A stretch of DNA of 64,000 nucleotides from Agromyces larvae. GTDB taxonomy: Bacteria; Actinomycetota; Actinomycetes; Actinomycetales; Microbacteriaceae. Positions 9,884 to 20,941 of this stretch are shown here, one piece after another. Positions within the stretch are counted from its first letter, which is position 1, and every line of letters starts with the position of its first letter. The position numbers were made by a program, and so were the translations under genes. Below the pieces are notes generated by a model, which worked only from the letters and a program-made list of their open reading frames with translations, was not told where the DNA came from and ran no database searches. The stretch spans positions 372,001 through 436,000 of the forward strand of contig NZ_CP094528.1 of NCBI RefSeq assembly GCF_022811705.1. Reading direction: 5' to 3'.

Positions 9884-11131
9884 TCAGGCCCAGCCGTACG
9901 GCGCGCCGGGCGACGCGGGCGCGGGGACCGGCGCGACCGGGCGCGGCAGGTACGGGTCGCCGACCGGATGCCCCGCATCGCGGAGCTCGACGTGGCGCTC
10001 GAGCTCGAGGTCGAGCCCCTCCTTGCGCATCCGCAGGTCGAGGTAGATCACGGCGATGACCGCGGACTGCACGACGAGCGTGATCGCGCCGATCAGCAAC
10101 GACAGCACCGTCGACACGACCGTGAGCACGATGAGCACGACGGCGCCCGAGCCGGTGCCCGTCGGATCGATCAGCACCGAGAGCATGCCCCCGAGGAACG
10201 AGATCGGCTGGACCACGACGTTCGACGCCGTGCTCAGGATGACCGCGACCAGCAACTCGACGCCGAGGGTGCGCCAGAAGTAGCCGTCGGTGAGCCGCCA
10301 CGATCGCGCGACCGCCCGCCGGATGCCGGCCTCTTCGAGCACGATGATGCTCGGCACCAGCGACGTCTTCACGCCGAGCCATGCGCCGAGCGCCACCAGC
10401 CCCAGGCCCGCGACGATCGCGAACACCACGCCCACCGCGAGGCCGACCGGCCCGAGCATCGCCGCGATCACGACGACCACGACCACGGAGAGCACCGCGA
10501 GCAGCACAGCCGCCGACAACAGCAGGGTCCAGCCGATGAGCGGCCAGATCCGCCGCGCCGCGCGCCGCCACAGCGCCCCGAACCCGAGCTTCTCGCCGAG
10601 CGTGCCGGTGGCGACCTCGACGACCATCACGCCCTGCACGAGGGCGCTCGCCACCACCGACACCGCGATCGGGACGAGCATGAGCAGCAGGAATCCGCCC
10701 ACGGCGCCGGCGAACAGCGTGTCGGCGTCCTCGCCGGCGGCGCTGCCGGTGCGGTCGAGCAGGATGAACATGAACGGCACGACCACGGCTGCGGTGGCCA
10801 CCACCGTGGCCAGCTGCACGAGGAGCCCGGTGCCGAAGGTCGGCGCGGGATTGCGCCGGAGCGTGCGGAACGGCGCCCAGAGCAGGGTGCCGAAGCCCAG
10901 CGGGCGCAGCGGCAGCAGCCCGGGCTTCGGCGGCGGCGTCCAGCCGGCGGGCGCGCCGGGCGCCGGATACCCCGGTTGCTGGTCGTGACCCGGCTGCTGG
11001 CTGTACCCCGACTGCTGGTACCCGGGCTGCGGGTACCCCGGCTGCGGGTACCCCGGCTGCGCGGCGGGCGCGGGTGGGACCTGGGGCGGCCAGGCGCCGC
11101 CACCGGGTGCCTGCCATTCCTGATCGGACAC
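9884..11131 (-). CDS. Multi-pass membrane protein, glycerophosphoryl diester phosphodiesterase membrane-domain type
   Basis: This 415-residue protein starts at a GTG (11131) with GGAGGG about 9 nt upstream. Residues 1-70 are Pro/Gln/Tyr-rich (PGYPQPGYPQ repeats), followed by about six hydrophobic segments in a YciC/GPDP-membrane-like arrangement: TSLVPSIIVLEEAGIRRAVARSW is the conserved loop in which such proteins carry the amphipathic helix. No phosphodiesterase catalytic domain is present. It heads the operon with the DUF4129, DUF4350, MoxR and DUF58 genes and is divergent from mtrA. Its biochemical function is unknown; the proline-tyrosine tail suggests cytoplasmic protein contacts. Confidence 0.8.
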   Translation of the reverse strand: MSDQEWQAPGGGAWPPQVPPAPAAQPGYPQPGYPQPGYQQSGYSQQPGHDQQPGYPAPGAPAGWTPPPKPGLLPLRPLGFGTLLWAPFRTLRRNPAPTFGTGLLVQLATVVATAAVVVPFMFILLDRTGSAAGEDADTLFAGAVGGFLLLMLVPIAVSVVASALVQGVMVVEVATGTLGEKLGFGALWRRAARRIWPLIGWTLLLSAAVLLAVLSVVVVVVIAAMLGPVGLAVGVVFAIVAGLGLVALGAWLGVKTSLVPSIIVLEEAGIRRAVARSWRLTDGYFWRTLGVELLVAVILSTASNVVVQPISFLGGMLSVLIDPTGTGSGAVVLIVLTVVSTVLSLLIGAITLVVQSAVIAVIYLDLRMRKEGLDLELERHVELRDAGHPVGDPYLPRPVAPVPAPASPGAPYGWA

Positions 11132-11251
11132 GTCGTCGCGCTCCCTCCGGGTCGTTCCCCAATGGTGGCACAGGCGGCGGCGGCCGTGAGGCGTCATCCA
11201 CCGCCCCGGCCGCGAGGCCGCGCGCTCAGCCATCTCGCGGCGGCGAGCGAC

Positions 11252-11257
11252 TACGCT
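11252..11257 (+). promoter_or_regulatory. -10 box TACGCT of mtrA
   Basis: Predicted start near 11264, leaving a 29-nt leader with GGAG at 11279-11282 before the ATG at 11293. Unlike many neighbours, mtrA has a normal SD-led message. Confidence 0.45.
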
Positions 11258-11292
11258 ATGACCCACCGACGCCCCACCGGAGAACTGGACGC

Positions 11293-11973
11293 ATGAGCTC
11301 ACGCGTACTCGTCGTCGACGACGACACGGCCCTCGCCGAGATGATCGGCATCGTCCTGCGCGCCGACGGCTTCGACCCGGTGTTCTGCGCCGACGGCGGC
11401 GGCGCGCTCGCGGCGTTCCGCGAGTCGAAGCCCGACCTGGTGCTGCTGGACCTCATGCTGCCGGGGGTCGACGGCATCGAGGTGTGCACCCGTATCCGCG
11501 CCGAGAGCGGCACGCCGATCATCATGCTGACGGCCAAGAGCGACACGGCCGACGTGGTGCGCGGCCTCGAGTCGGGCGCCGACGACTACATCGTGAAGCC
11601 CTTCAACCCGAAGGAGCTGGTGGCCCGCATCCGCACCCGGCTGCGCCCCGCGCCCGAGCCGGCGGTCGAGACGATCGCGGTCGGCGACCTCGTCATCGAC
11701 GCCGCCGGCCACGAGGTCCGCCGCGGCGACCAGCGCATCGCGCTCACTCCGCTCGAGTTCGACCTGCTGCTCACGCTCGCGTCGAAGCCACAGCAGGTGT
11801 TCACCCGCGAGATGCTGCTCGAGCAGGTGTGGGGGTACCACTACAAGGCCGACACCCGCCTGGTCAACGTGCACGTCCAGCGCCTGCGCGCGAAGGTCGA
11901 GCACGACCCCGACAATCCGCGCATCGTCATGACCGTCCGCGGTGTGGGGTACCGCGCGGGCGCCACCACGTAG
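11293..11973 (+). CDS. mtrA: Response regulator MtrA
   Basis: This 226-residue OmpR/PhoB-type regulator has a receiver domain (about 1-118) with the acidic pair DDD at 9-11, phospho-acceptor Asp53 (VLLDLMLPG), a conserved Thr in MLTAKSD and Lys in IVKPFNP. The winged-helix DNA-binding domain (about 130-222) ends VMTVRGVGYRAG. MtrA controls cell division, peptidoglycan remodelling and osmotic genes in Actinobacteria. The order mtrA-mtrB-lpqB is the standard one. The mtrB ATG follows 6 nt after its stop. Confidence 0.95.
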   Translation: MSSRVLVVDDDTALAEMIGIVLRADGFDPVFCADGGGALAAFRESKPDLVLLDLMLPGVDGIEVCTRIRAESGTPIIMLTAKSDTADVVRGLESGADDYIVKPFNPKELVARIRTRLRPAPEPAVETIAVGDLVIDAAGHEVRRGDQRIALTPLEFDLLLTLASKPQQVFTREMLLEQVWGYHYKADTRLVNVHVQRLRAKVEHDPDNPRIVMTVRGVGYRAGATT

Positions 11974-11979
11974 GCCGCC

Positions 11980-13737
11980 ATGACCGGGTCGGCACCCGCG
12001 GTGCGCGCCGTCGGCGGCTGGCGGGCGGTGCCGCGGCGCATCGCCGGGCTGTGGCGGCGATCGCTGCAGTTCCGCACGGTGCTGCTCACGATCGGCCTCT
12101 CGACGCTCGCGATCCTCGTGATCGGGCTGTTCATCACGTTCAACGTGGCATCCAACCTGTTCACGAACCAGCTCGAACGCGTGCTCGACGCCTCGAACGC
12201 GGCGACCGACGCGGCGCAGACGATCGTCGGCTCGACCGACGCGACCGAGCGCGTCGCGCTGCAGAACGTGATGGATCAGGCGGTCAAGAGCGTGCAGGCG
12301 GTGTCGGGTTCGTCCGCGATCGGCCTGTTCCGCGACACCGATGAGGATCCGTCGACCCTCGCCCCCCAGGATCAGCTCTCGCCGCAGCTCGCCGGCGTCA
12401 TCACCCCCGAGCTGCGCGACGTCGTGCAGGACAATCCCGGCACCCAGTTCTGGCAGTCGGTCGCGCTGCCGCGGGTGCCGGCCGCGCTCGAGACGGGCAC
12501 CGACCCCGGCGTCGTCGTCGGCAGCGACCTCCAGGTGCCCGGGGCCGGCCGCTACCTGCTCTACATCGGCTACAACTTCGCCGACGCCGAGGCGACCCTC
12601 GCGTTCATGCAGGTGACCGGCCTCATCGGGGCGATCGCCCTCATCCTGCTGCTCAGCGCCATCATCCTGCTGGTCGTGCGGTGGGTCATCGAACCGGTGC
12701 GCACGGTCGCGGCGACGAGCCGCCGGCTCGCGGCCGGCGATCTCGGGGTGCGGATGCCAGCCAAGGGCGAGGACGAGCTCGCGACCCTGTCGGCCAGCTT
12801 CAACGGCATGGCCGACAGCCTGCAGGCGCGCATCCGCGAGCTCGCCGAGCTGTCCGTCATGCAACAGCGCTTCGTCTCGGATGTCTCGCACGAGCTGCGC
12901 ACCCCGCTCACCACGATCCGGCTCGCGGGCGACGTGCTGCACGGGCAGCGCGACGAGTTCGACGCCACCACGGCGCGCACCGTCGAACTGCTGCACACCC
13001 AGACCGAGCGGTTCGAGGCGCTGCTCGGCGACCTGCTGGAGATCAGCCGCTACGACGCCGGCTCGGTCGAGCTGGCGACCGAGCCGACCAACCTGGTGCA
13101 CCTCGCGGGCGATGCGGTGGAGTCGATGCACGACCTGGCCCGCGAACACGGCAGCGAGCTGCGCCTGGTCGCCCCCGGCGGCCACCTCGACGCCGAGGTC
13201 GATCCGCGGCGCATCCAGCGCATCGTGCGCAACCTGGTCGGCAATGCGATCGAGCACGGTGAGGGCCGGCCGATCGTCGTCGCGGTCGATTCGAACGAGC
13301 AGGCGGTGGGCCTCAGCGTGCGCGACTACGGCATGGGCATGACCGAGGAGGAGCGGGTGCGGGTGTTCGACCGGTTCTGGCGGGCCGATCCGAGCCGGTC
13401 GCGCACGATCGGCGGCACCGGGCTCGGGCTCGCGATCTCGCTGGAGGACGCGGCCGCCCACGGCGGCACGCTGGACGTGTGGTCGAAGCCGGGGCGCGGC
13501 ACCGTGTTCCGCCTGGTCGTGCCGCGCACGCGCGGCCGTGAGGTGATCGAGCCGCCGCTCCCGCTCGAGCCCGACGACCCCGATGCCACGGGTCCCGAAC
13601 CGGCCCCGCCCGATCTCGCGCGACCGGGTGACACCGGCGCGTTCGGGGTCGAGGCCGTGCCGCCGGCCTGGCGGGGTGTCGGCGATGCCGCACGCGGCCG
13701 TCCCGGCGACGATCGAGCGGGGGTCCGGGATGCGTAG
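11980..13737 (+). CDS. mtrB: Sensor histidine kinase MtrB
   Basis: This 585-residue membrane kinase has a first membrane helix near 34-54, an extracellular sensor segment of about 155 residues, a second helix (LIGAIALILLLSAIILLVV), a HAMP domain, a HisKA domain with phospho-accepting His at about 304 (DVSHELRTPLT), and HATPase_c with N box NLVGNAIEHG, and GTGLGLAI. It phosphorylates MtrA. The C-terminal 60 residues after the kinase domain are acidic and Pro-rich, as in other actinobacterial MtrB proteins. The stop overlaps the lpqB start by 8 bp, coupling kinase and lipoprotein, which is known to modulate MtrB in mycobacteria. Confidence 0.95.
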   Translation: MTGSAPAVRAVGGWRAVPRRIAGLWRRSLQFRTVLLTIGLSTLAILVIGLFITFNVASNLFTNQLERVLDASNAATDAAQTIVGSTDATERVALQNVMDQAVKSVQAVSGSSAIGLFRDTDEDPSTLAPQDQLSPQLAGVITPELRDVVQDNPGTQFWQSVALPRVPAALETGTDPGVVVGSDLQVPGAGRYLLYIGYNFADAEATLAFMQVTGLIGAIALILLLSAIILLVVRWVIEPVRTVAATSRRLAAGDLGVRMPAKGEDELATLSASFNGMADSLQARIRELAELSVMQQRFVSDVSHELRTPLTTIRLAGDVLHGQRDEFDATTARTVELLHTQTERFEALLGDLLEISRYDAGSVELATEPTNLVHLAGDAVESMHDLAREHGSELRLVAPGGHLDAEVDPRRIQRIVRNLVGNAIEHGEGRPIVVAVDSNEQAVGLSVRDYGMGMTEEERVRVFDRFWRADPSRSRTIGGTGLGLAISLEDAAAHGGTLDVWSKPGRGTVFRLVVPRTRGREVIEPPLPLEPDDPDATGPEPAPPDLARPGDTGAFGVEAVPPAWRGVGDAARGRPGDDRAGVRDA

Positions 13738-15418
13738 GACGCGGAGGCGCTTCGCGGCGGCATCCGTCGCCCTCGCCGTGGTGGCAGCCCTCGTGGGCTG
13801 CGCGAGCATCCCGTCGAGCGGCGGCGTGCACGCCGGGGGCAGCCAGACCTCGGCAGATGCCCTCGACCTCGATCGGGTCGCGTCGATGCCGCGGGCCGGG
13901 GCCGACCAGGAGCAGATCCTGCGGGGGTTCATCGACGCGGCGACCGACCCGCGCAACAACTACTACGTCGCGCGCCAGTTCCTCGCGCCCGGCTTCGCCG
14001 ACGAGTGGGACGCGGGTGCCGGCGCCACCGTCGACGAGGCCGTCGACCGCACGTACCAGCAGACCGGCGAGGACCAGATGGTCGTGCAGGCGATCCCGAC
14101 CGCCTCGCTGCTGCCGAACGGCCAGTACGAGCCGGCGGCCTCCAGCGCCCCGATCCCGCTGACGTACACCTTCACCCAGGTCGAGGGGGAGTGGCGCATC
14201 AGCGCGGCACCGCTCGGCCTGCTCATCGACGCGTTCGACTTCGCGCGGGTCTACCGCACGCACACGCTCTACTTCTTCGATCCCGGGTTCCGCTACGCGG
14301 TGCCCGACGTGCGCTGGTTCGCGGGCCGCGACGCGGTGCAGACCAGCATCGTGCGCGCCCTGCTCGACGGCCCGGCCGACTGGCTCGCGCCCGGCGTGGA
14401 GTCGGCGTTCCCCGAGGGGTCGCGACTCGAGGCCGACACGGTGCCGATCGTCGCGGGCGTGGCCTCCGTCGACGTCGACGCCGTCGCCGACGACACCCGG
14501 AGCATCCAGCGGATGGAAGCCCAGCTCAGTCTGAGCCTCGAGTCGGTGCGCAGCGTGCAGCGGGTGCGCCTCTCGTTGAACGGCGCGGTCCAGGATGTCC
14601 CCGAGTCGGCGTCCACTCCGACGGTCAACCCCCGGGTGGGCTCCCAGCCGGTCGCCTTCGACGGCGAGCGGTTCGGCCATGTCGGCGACGACGGCGTGGT
14701 GCCGATCGCGGGACTCAGCGAGCAGGTCGCGGCACGCGCTCCGCTGGCGGCGGCGGTCGGTCCCGGCGACGAGACGGCGGCGGTGCTGACCGCCGACGGC
14801 GTCTGGCGCGTCTCGGCCGACGGCGAGCCCGAGCAGCTCGACCCGCGCGACGGGCTGGTCACCCCCGTCCTGGACTCGCTCGGCGTGGTGTGGTCGACCC
14901 CGGCCGCCACGCCCGACCAGGTCGTCGTGTACGGTCCGGCCGGCGCCGCCGCGGAGCCGGTCCAGGTGGCGGTGCCCTGGGCCGGCGGGCGGCTCATCGC
15001 GCTGCAGGTCTCGCGCGACGGCACCCGCGTGATCGCGCTCATCGCCGACGGAGTGCGCGCCCGTCTCGTCGCGGCCGCGGTCGAGCGCAACGAGGACGGC
15101 ATCCCGGTCGCCGTCGGACCCGAGGTGCTCCAGCTCGCCGATGTGACGGGCACACCGCTCGACGCCGCCTGGCTCGACGACCGCACCGTGGCGGTGCTGA
15201 GCTCGACGGACGCGGGAACGAGACTCACCACGCAAGTGCTGGGCGCCCCGGCGAGCTCCGACCCGGGCCCCGCGGACGGGCGCACGCTGGTCGGCGGCAA
15301 CGCCGAACGCGAGGTGCGGGTGCTCACCGCCGCGGGCGAGCTCTCGGGCCGCAGCGGGGTCGGCTGGCAGGTGCAGGCGAGCGGCCTGCGGTTCCTCGCC
15401 GCGCAGCAGCCCGACTGA
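13730..15418 (+). CDS. lpqB: Lipoprotein LpqB (MtrAB-associated)
   Basis: This 562-residue lipoprotein has a positively charged N-terminus (MRRTRRRFAAAS), a hydrophobic stretch and lipobox LVGC with Cys24 as the lipidation site. A GerMN domain follows (about 140-290) and then a beta-propeller-like LpqB domain. It is membrane-anchored on the outer face and interacts with the MtrB sensor domain in mycobacteria. The ATG at 13730 lies inside the end of mtrB, preceded by a G-rich SD-like run. A longer frame upstream is a shadow of mtrB. Confidence 0.92.
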   Translation: MRRTRRRFAAASVALAVVAALVGCASIPSSGGVHAGGSQTSADALDLDRVASMPRAGADQEQILRGFIDAATDPRNNYYVARQFLAPGFADEWDAGAGATVDEAVDRTYQQTGEDQMVVQAIPTASLLPNGQYEPAASSAPIPLTYTFTQVEGEWRISAAPLGLLIDAFDFARVYRTHTLYFFDPGFRYAVPDVRWFAGRDAVQTSIVRALLDGPADWLAPGVESAFPEGSRLEADTVPIVAGVASVDVDAVADDTRSIQRMEAQLSLSLESVRSVQRVRLSLNGAVQDVPESASTPTVNPRVGSQPVAFDGERFGHVGDDGVVPIAGLSEQVAARAPLAAAVGPGDETAAVLTADGVWRVSADGEPEQLDPRDGLVTPVLDSLGVVWSTPAATPDQVVVYGPAGAAAEPVQVAVPWAGGRLIALQVSRDGTRVIALIADGVRARLVAAAVERNEDGIPVAVGPEVLQLADVTGTPLDAAWLDDRTVAVLSSTDAGTRLTTQVLGAPASSDPGPADGRTLVGGNAEREVRVLTAAGELSGRSGVGWQVQASGLRFLAAQQPD

Positions 15419-15509
15419 GTACTCCTCCCCGGCGCTCGTCCGTCACCGGGGCCGCACCGGTGCGGGCGGCCGCGCCCGGCGGATCGTCGCGATCGACGAA
15501 CATGGGCGG

Positions 15510-16271
15510 ATGCCCCGACCCGCGCCGACCGCCGCAGCCTCCGCCGCGCGCGGGCGCGCCGCGGCGACCCCGGTGCGCGATGCCGTCCGCGGTGCGGTGC
15601 GCGATGCGCTCGCCGTGGTGCTGCCGGTTTCGTGCGCCGGCTGCGGCGCGCCCGATCGCTCGGTCTGCGACGGATGCCTCGCGCCGCTGCGGCCCGCACC
15701 CCGCCGGTTGAGCCGGGAGGGTGTGGCGGGCTGGGCCGCGCTCGAGTACGGCGGAACCGTCGCCCGGGTGATCACCGCCTACAAGGACGGCGGGCGCACC
15801 GATGCCGCGCTTCCGCTCGCCGCGGCGCTGGTCGCCGCGATCGGTGCCGCGCTCGCCGAGCTCGACGTCGACGGAGTCGAACTCTGCACCGTGCCGTCGA
15901 CCGCTGCGGCGCGACGGGCGCGAGGGTTCGTGCCGGTCGACCGGCTGCTGCGCACTGCGGGGCTGCGTCCCGCACGCGTCCTCGGGCTCGTGCGCGACCA
16001 TGCCGATCAGGCCGGACTCGACCTCGCCTCGCGTCGCCGCAACGCCGCCGGTTCGCTCGCGGCGGGGCGGCCGCTGCACGGGCGCCGGTTCATCCTGGTC
16101 GACGACGTCTGCACCACCGGATCGACGCTCGCCGAGGCATCCAGGGCCCTGATCGCCGCCGGCGGCGAGGTCGTCGGCGCGGCGGTGATCGCCGAGACGC
16201 CGCGGCGCAACCCGGCCGTGCCGCGGCCCGAGCCCGAGCCCGTCGCAGGACGCGTCGTGACATTCTCGTGA
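15510..16271 (+). CDS. comF: ComF family protein (phosphoribosyltransferase-like)
   Basis: This 253-residue protein has an N-terminal four-cysteine zinc motif (CAGCG, then CDGC) and a C-terminal PRTase domain with the PRPP-binding motif ILVDDVCTTGSTL. ComF proteins act in natural transformation in competent bacteria and are present in nearly all Actinobacteria, where the role is less clear. It stands between lpqB and hpf exactly as in M. tuberculosis (Rv3242c). Start at ATG 15510 has only a weak GGGCGG upstream; an earlier start is not supported. Confidence 0.88.
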   Translation: MPRPAPTAAASAARGRAAATPVRDAVRGAVRDALAVVLPVSCAGCGAPDRSVCDGCLAPLRPAPRRLSREGVAGWAALEYGGTVARVITAYKDGGRTDAALPLAAALVAAIGAALAELDVDGVELCTVPSTAAARRARGFVPVDRLLRTAGLRPARVLGLVRDHADQAGLDLASRRRNAAGSLAAGRPLHGRRFILVDDVCTTGSTLAEASRALIAAGGEVVGAAVIAETPRRNPAVPRPEPEPVAGRVVTFS

Positions 16272-16290
16272 CATCCACAGGCCGCGGGCG

Positions 16291-16296
16291 TACCGT
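16291..16296 (+). promoter_or_regulatory. -10 box TACCGT of hpf
   Basis: Predicted start near 16303 leaves a leader of about 60 nt that ends in GGAGG at 16353-16357. The leader is unusually long for this window and could fold, but I see no recognised riboswitch. Confidence 0.4.
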
Positions 16297-16362
16297 GTCA
16301 GGACAGGCGTGGTCGAACCACCCCTTCAGAACCGGGTGACACGCCGGGAGATGGAGGCCGAA

Positions 16363-17058
16363 ATGGAACTGAACATCGTCGGACGAAACCTGGGGGTCAC
16401 CGATCGATTCCGTGCCTACGTCACCGAGAAGGCCGAAAAGGTCTCCCACTTGGCCGAGCGCGCGATCTCGCTGGACGTCAAGCTGACGCGCCACAACGAG
16501 AAGAACGGCAACCCCGGGTCCGACCGCGTCGAGCTCACCCTCGTCGGCCGCGGGCCGGTGGTCCGCGCCGAAGCCGACGGCACCGACAAGTACGCGGCGT
16601 TCGACGTCGCCCTGGGGCGGCTGCTCGAGCGCATCCGCCGCGCGAAGGACCGCCGCAAGGTGCACCGCGGGCAGCGCCGACCCACCTCGCTGCGCGAGGC
16701 CGCGGACGACGGCTTCAGCGGCGTGGGCATGCAGGCCGCCGACGTCGAGGTGCTCGAGCGCGTGCGCACCGGGGCCATCCCGGTCGTGGACGAGGCTCCC
16801 GCCGAAGACGACGACGTGTACTGCCCGGTGGTCATCCGACGCAAGGTGTTCGCTTCCGGACCGATGACGGTCGATGACGCGCTCTACTTCATGGAGCTGG
16901 TCGGCCACGACTTCTACCTGTTCGTCGACGCCGAGACCGGGCGCCCGAGCGTCGTCTACCGGCGCAAGGGCTGGGACTACGGGCTCATCGGGCTCGACGA
17001 GCGCGCCGAGGCATCCGGGGACGCCGATGCGCGCGAGCCGCAGCGCGTGACGGCCTGA
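16363..17058 (+). CDS. hpf: Ribosome hibernation promoting factor, long form
   Basis: This 231-residue protein has the N-terminal ribosome-binding domain (MELNIVGRNLGVTDRFRAYV, about 1-105) and the C-terminal dimerisation domain of long HPF (VVIRRKVFASGPMTVDDALYFMELVGHDFYLFVD). It dimerises 70S ribosomes in stationary phase and stress. I chose ATG 16363 because GGAGG lies 5 nt upstream; the ATG at 16351 and the GTG at 16309 lack that support. A strong hairpin follows directly after the stop. Confidence 0.93.
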   Translation: MELNIVGRNLGVTDRFRAYVTEKAEKVSHLAERAISLDVKLTRHNEKNGNPGSDRVELTLVGRGPVVRAEADGTDKYAAFDVALGRLLERIRRAKDRRKVHRGQRRPTSLREAADDGFSGVGMQAADVEVLERVRTGAIPVVDEAPAEDDDVYCPVVIRRKVFASGPMTVDDALYFMELVGHDFYLFVDAETGRPSVVYRRKGWDYGLIGLDERAEASGDADAREPQRVTA

Positions 17059-17061
17059 GCC

Positions 17062-17103
17062 CCGGCTCCGGTCGGGCGGGCCTCGACCCCCGACCGGAGC
17101 CGG
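17062..17103 (+). terminator. Hairpin terminator after hpf
   Basis: A perfect 15-bp stem pairs CCGGCTCCGGTCGGG (17062-17076) with its complement (17089-17103) across a 12-nt loop. There is no T-run, as usual in this GC range. It isolates hpf from secA. Confidence 0.8.
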
Positions 17104-17134
17104 CTCCGGCGCAGCCGCTCAGCCTGCACGCGAC

Positions 17135-17140
17135 TAGCAT
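17135..17140 (+). promoter_or_regulatory. -10 box TAGCAT upstream of secA
   Basis: Predicted start at 17147, one base before an ATG at 17148 that opens a 21-codon leader ORF. The secA GTG is 80 nt further on. Confidence 0.5.
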
Positions 17141-17147
17141 GGGTACG

Positions 17148-17213
17148 ATGTGCCTCTGCACAGGCGCCTTCCGGCGTGCCCGGCCCACCCGAGGGCCGAG
17201 CGCCCGACGATGA
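17148..17213 (+). CDS. Possible leaderless leader peptide upstream of secA
   Basis: This 21-codon ORF begins [10 protein letters not shown] and is Arg-rich (five Arg in its last 14 residues, ending ARR). Its ATG coincides with the predicted transcript start, so it could be translated leaderless. Its stop TGA (17211-17213) touches the secA Shine-Dalgarno run AGGAGAG. Ribosomes leaving it would stop on that SD, giving a simple way to couple or restrain secA translation. Evidence is positional only and no family is recognised. Confidence 0.35.
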   Translation: MCLCTGAFRRARPTRGPSARR

Positions 17214-17226
17214 CAGGAGAGCATTC

Positions 17227-20025
<2,799 letters not shown>

Positions 20026-20060
20026 GTACTGAGTCGGGTCGCCCGTCGCGATGACGGTGT

Positions 20061-20103
20061 GCGGATGCCCCGCCCGATCGGTTCGATCGGGCGGGGCATC
20101 CGC
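20061..20103 (+). terminator. Strong hairpin terminator after secA
   Basis: A perfect 20-bp stem, GCGGATGCCCCGCCCGATCG paired with its complement, closes a 3-nt GTT loop. It lies 35 bp after the secA stop. The outer 13 bases match the terminator stem at 30722. Confidence 0.85.
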
Positions 20104-20120
20104 GTCCGTGCCGCCTGCGG

Positions 20121-20216
20121 CGAGGCGTGCTTGCGGCGAGGCGTGCTTGCGGCGAGGCGTGCTTGCGGCGAGGTGTGCTTGCCGCGAGGCGTGCTCGCGG
20201 CGAGGCGTGCTTGCCG
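20121..20216. repeat. Six tandem 16-bp units downstream of secA
   Basis: The consensus is CGAGGCGTGCTTGCGG. Units 1-3 are identical; units 4-6 carry single changes (GCG to GTG, CTTG to CTCG, TTGCGG to TTGCCG). A further partial copy CGAGG follows. The 303-bp gap 20026-20328 contains this array, the secA terminator and no gene that I can support. There are no spacers, so this is not CRISPR. Confidence 0.92.
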
Positions 20217-20328
20217 CGAGGTCGGTTCGGGTGAGCGAGGACGCGCCCGGGCGAACTCGATCGCGGGGATCGACCTGGAACGGGGCGTGCCGGGTGGGGT
20301 TGTGCGAGCGTGGGCGCGCGGGCCGCGC

Positions 20329-20778
20329 TCAGAGCACGCCGATGGCGCTCGCGCGCCAGCGAGCATCGAACCCTTCGAGTCGGATCGCCACGGCGCGCAC
20401 GCGATGACGCTGGTGCACCAGCACGACGGCCTCGACGACCCCGTCGATCGGCTCGCACACGTGCACGTTGCCGACGCCGAACACGGGGCGCTGGGGGCTG
20501 AGGCCTTTCGCGCGGCGCGCTCGCGCCGACAGCACCACCCGCTTGGACAGGTTGCGGTAGACGTCGTCGGTCACCCATCGGGCGATCTGCTCGAGGTCGC
20601 GTGCCCCGGCGAAGATCTCGATCACGCAGTGGGCGAGCGAGCGGAGCATCGGGGCGGGATCGGGCAGCTCGGCGCGGGACGAGCGCTGTCGCCCGAACAG
20701 CTCGTCATCGTCGAGGGCCGGCCCGTACGCACGGGACGTGGACGCGCGCGCGGAGGCGTCGGCGCTGAGTGCGGGCAT
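20329..20778 (-). CDS. Rv3235-family protein (DUF6459)
   Basis: This 149-residue soluble protein carries the family core: AHCVIEIFAGARDLEQIARWVTDD, VYRNLSKRV and VGNVHVCEPIDGVVEAVVLV. The same gene sits beside secA in other Actinobacteria (Rv3235). Start at ATG 20778 is supported by AGGAG about 7 nt upstream; earlier in-frame starts give a Pro/Arg-rich extension without an SD. Function is unknown. It is transcribed toward secA. Confidence 0.85.
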   Translation of the reverse strand: MPALSADASARASTSRAYGPALDDDELFGRQRSSRAELPDPAPMLRSLAHCVIEIFAGARDLEQIARWVTDDVYRNLSKRVVLSARARRAKGLSPQRPVFGVGNVHVCEPIDGVVEAVVLVHQRHRVRAVAIRLEGFDARWRASAIGVL

Positions 20779-20929
20779 GGGCGCTCCTGTAGGGCGGGGC
20801 AGCGGGGGCGGCGGCCTGTCCCTCATCCGGGGGATGGGTCGTGATGGGAACGGTATGTCGCGTCCGTTTCCGGTGTCAAGCATTGTGTCGGATTGTGGAG
20901 AACTCGGTTCCTCCCCGCGCGCCCGCGGG

Positions 20930-20935
20930 TAGCGT
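20930..20935 (+). promoter_or_regulatory. -10 box TAGCGT, leaderless gene at 20942
   Basis: Predicted start falls exactly on the A of ATG 20942. An identical TAGCGT at the same distance precedes the GuaB1 gene (34673). Confidence 0.5.
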
Positions 20936-20941
20936 CGCAGC

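Noticed and set aside
11258..11296. A 12-codon ORF whose stop overlaps the mtrA start (ATGA), as a third leader peptide
   Set aside because: Its ATG directly follows the -10 box TACGCT, so it would lie upstream of the transcript start predicted at about 11264.
20121..20216. CRISPR array
   Set aside because: Units are directly adjacent with no spacers and are only 16 bp long.
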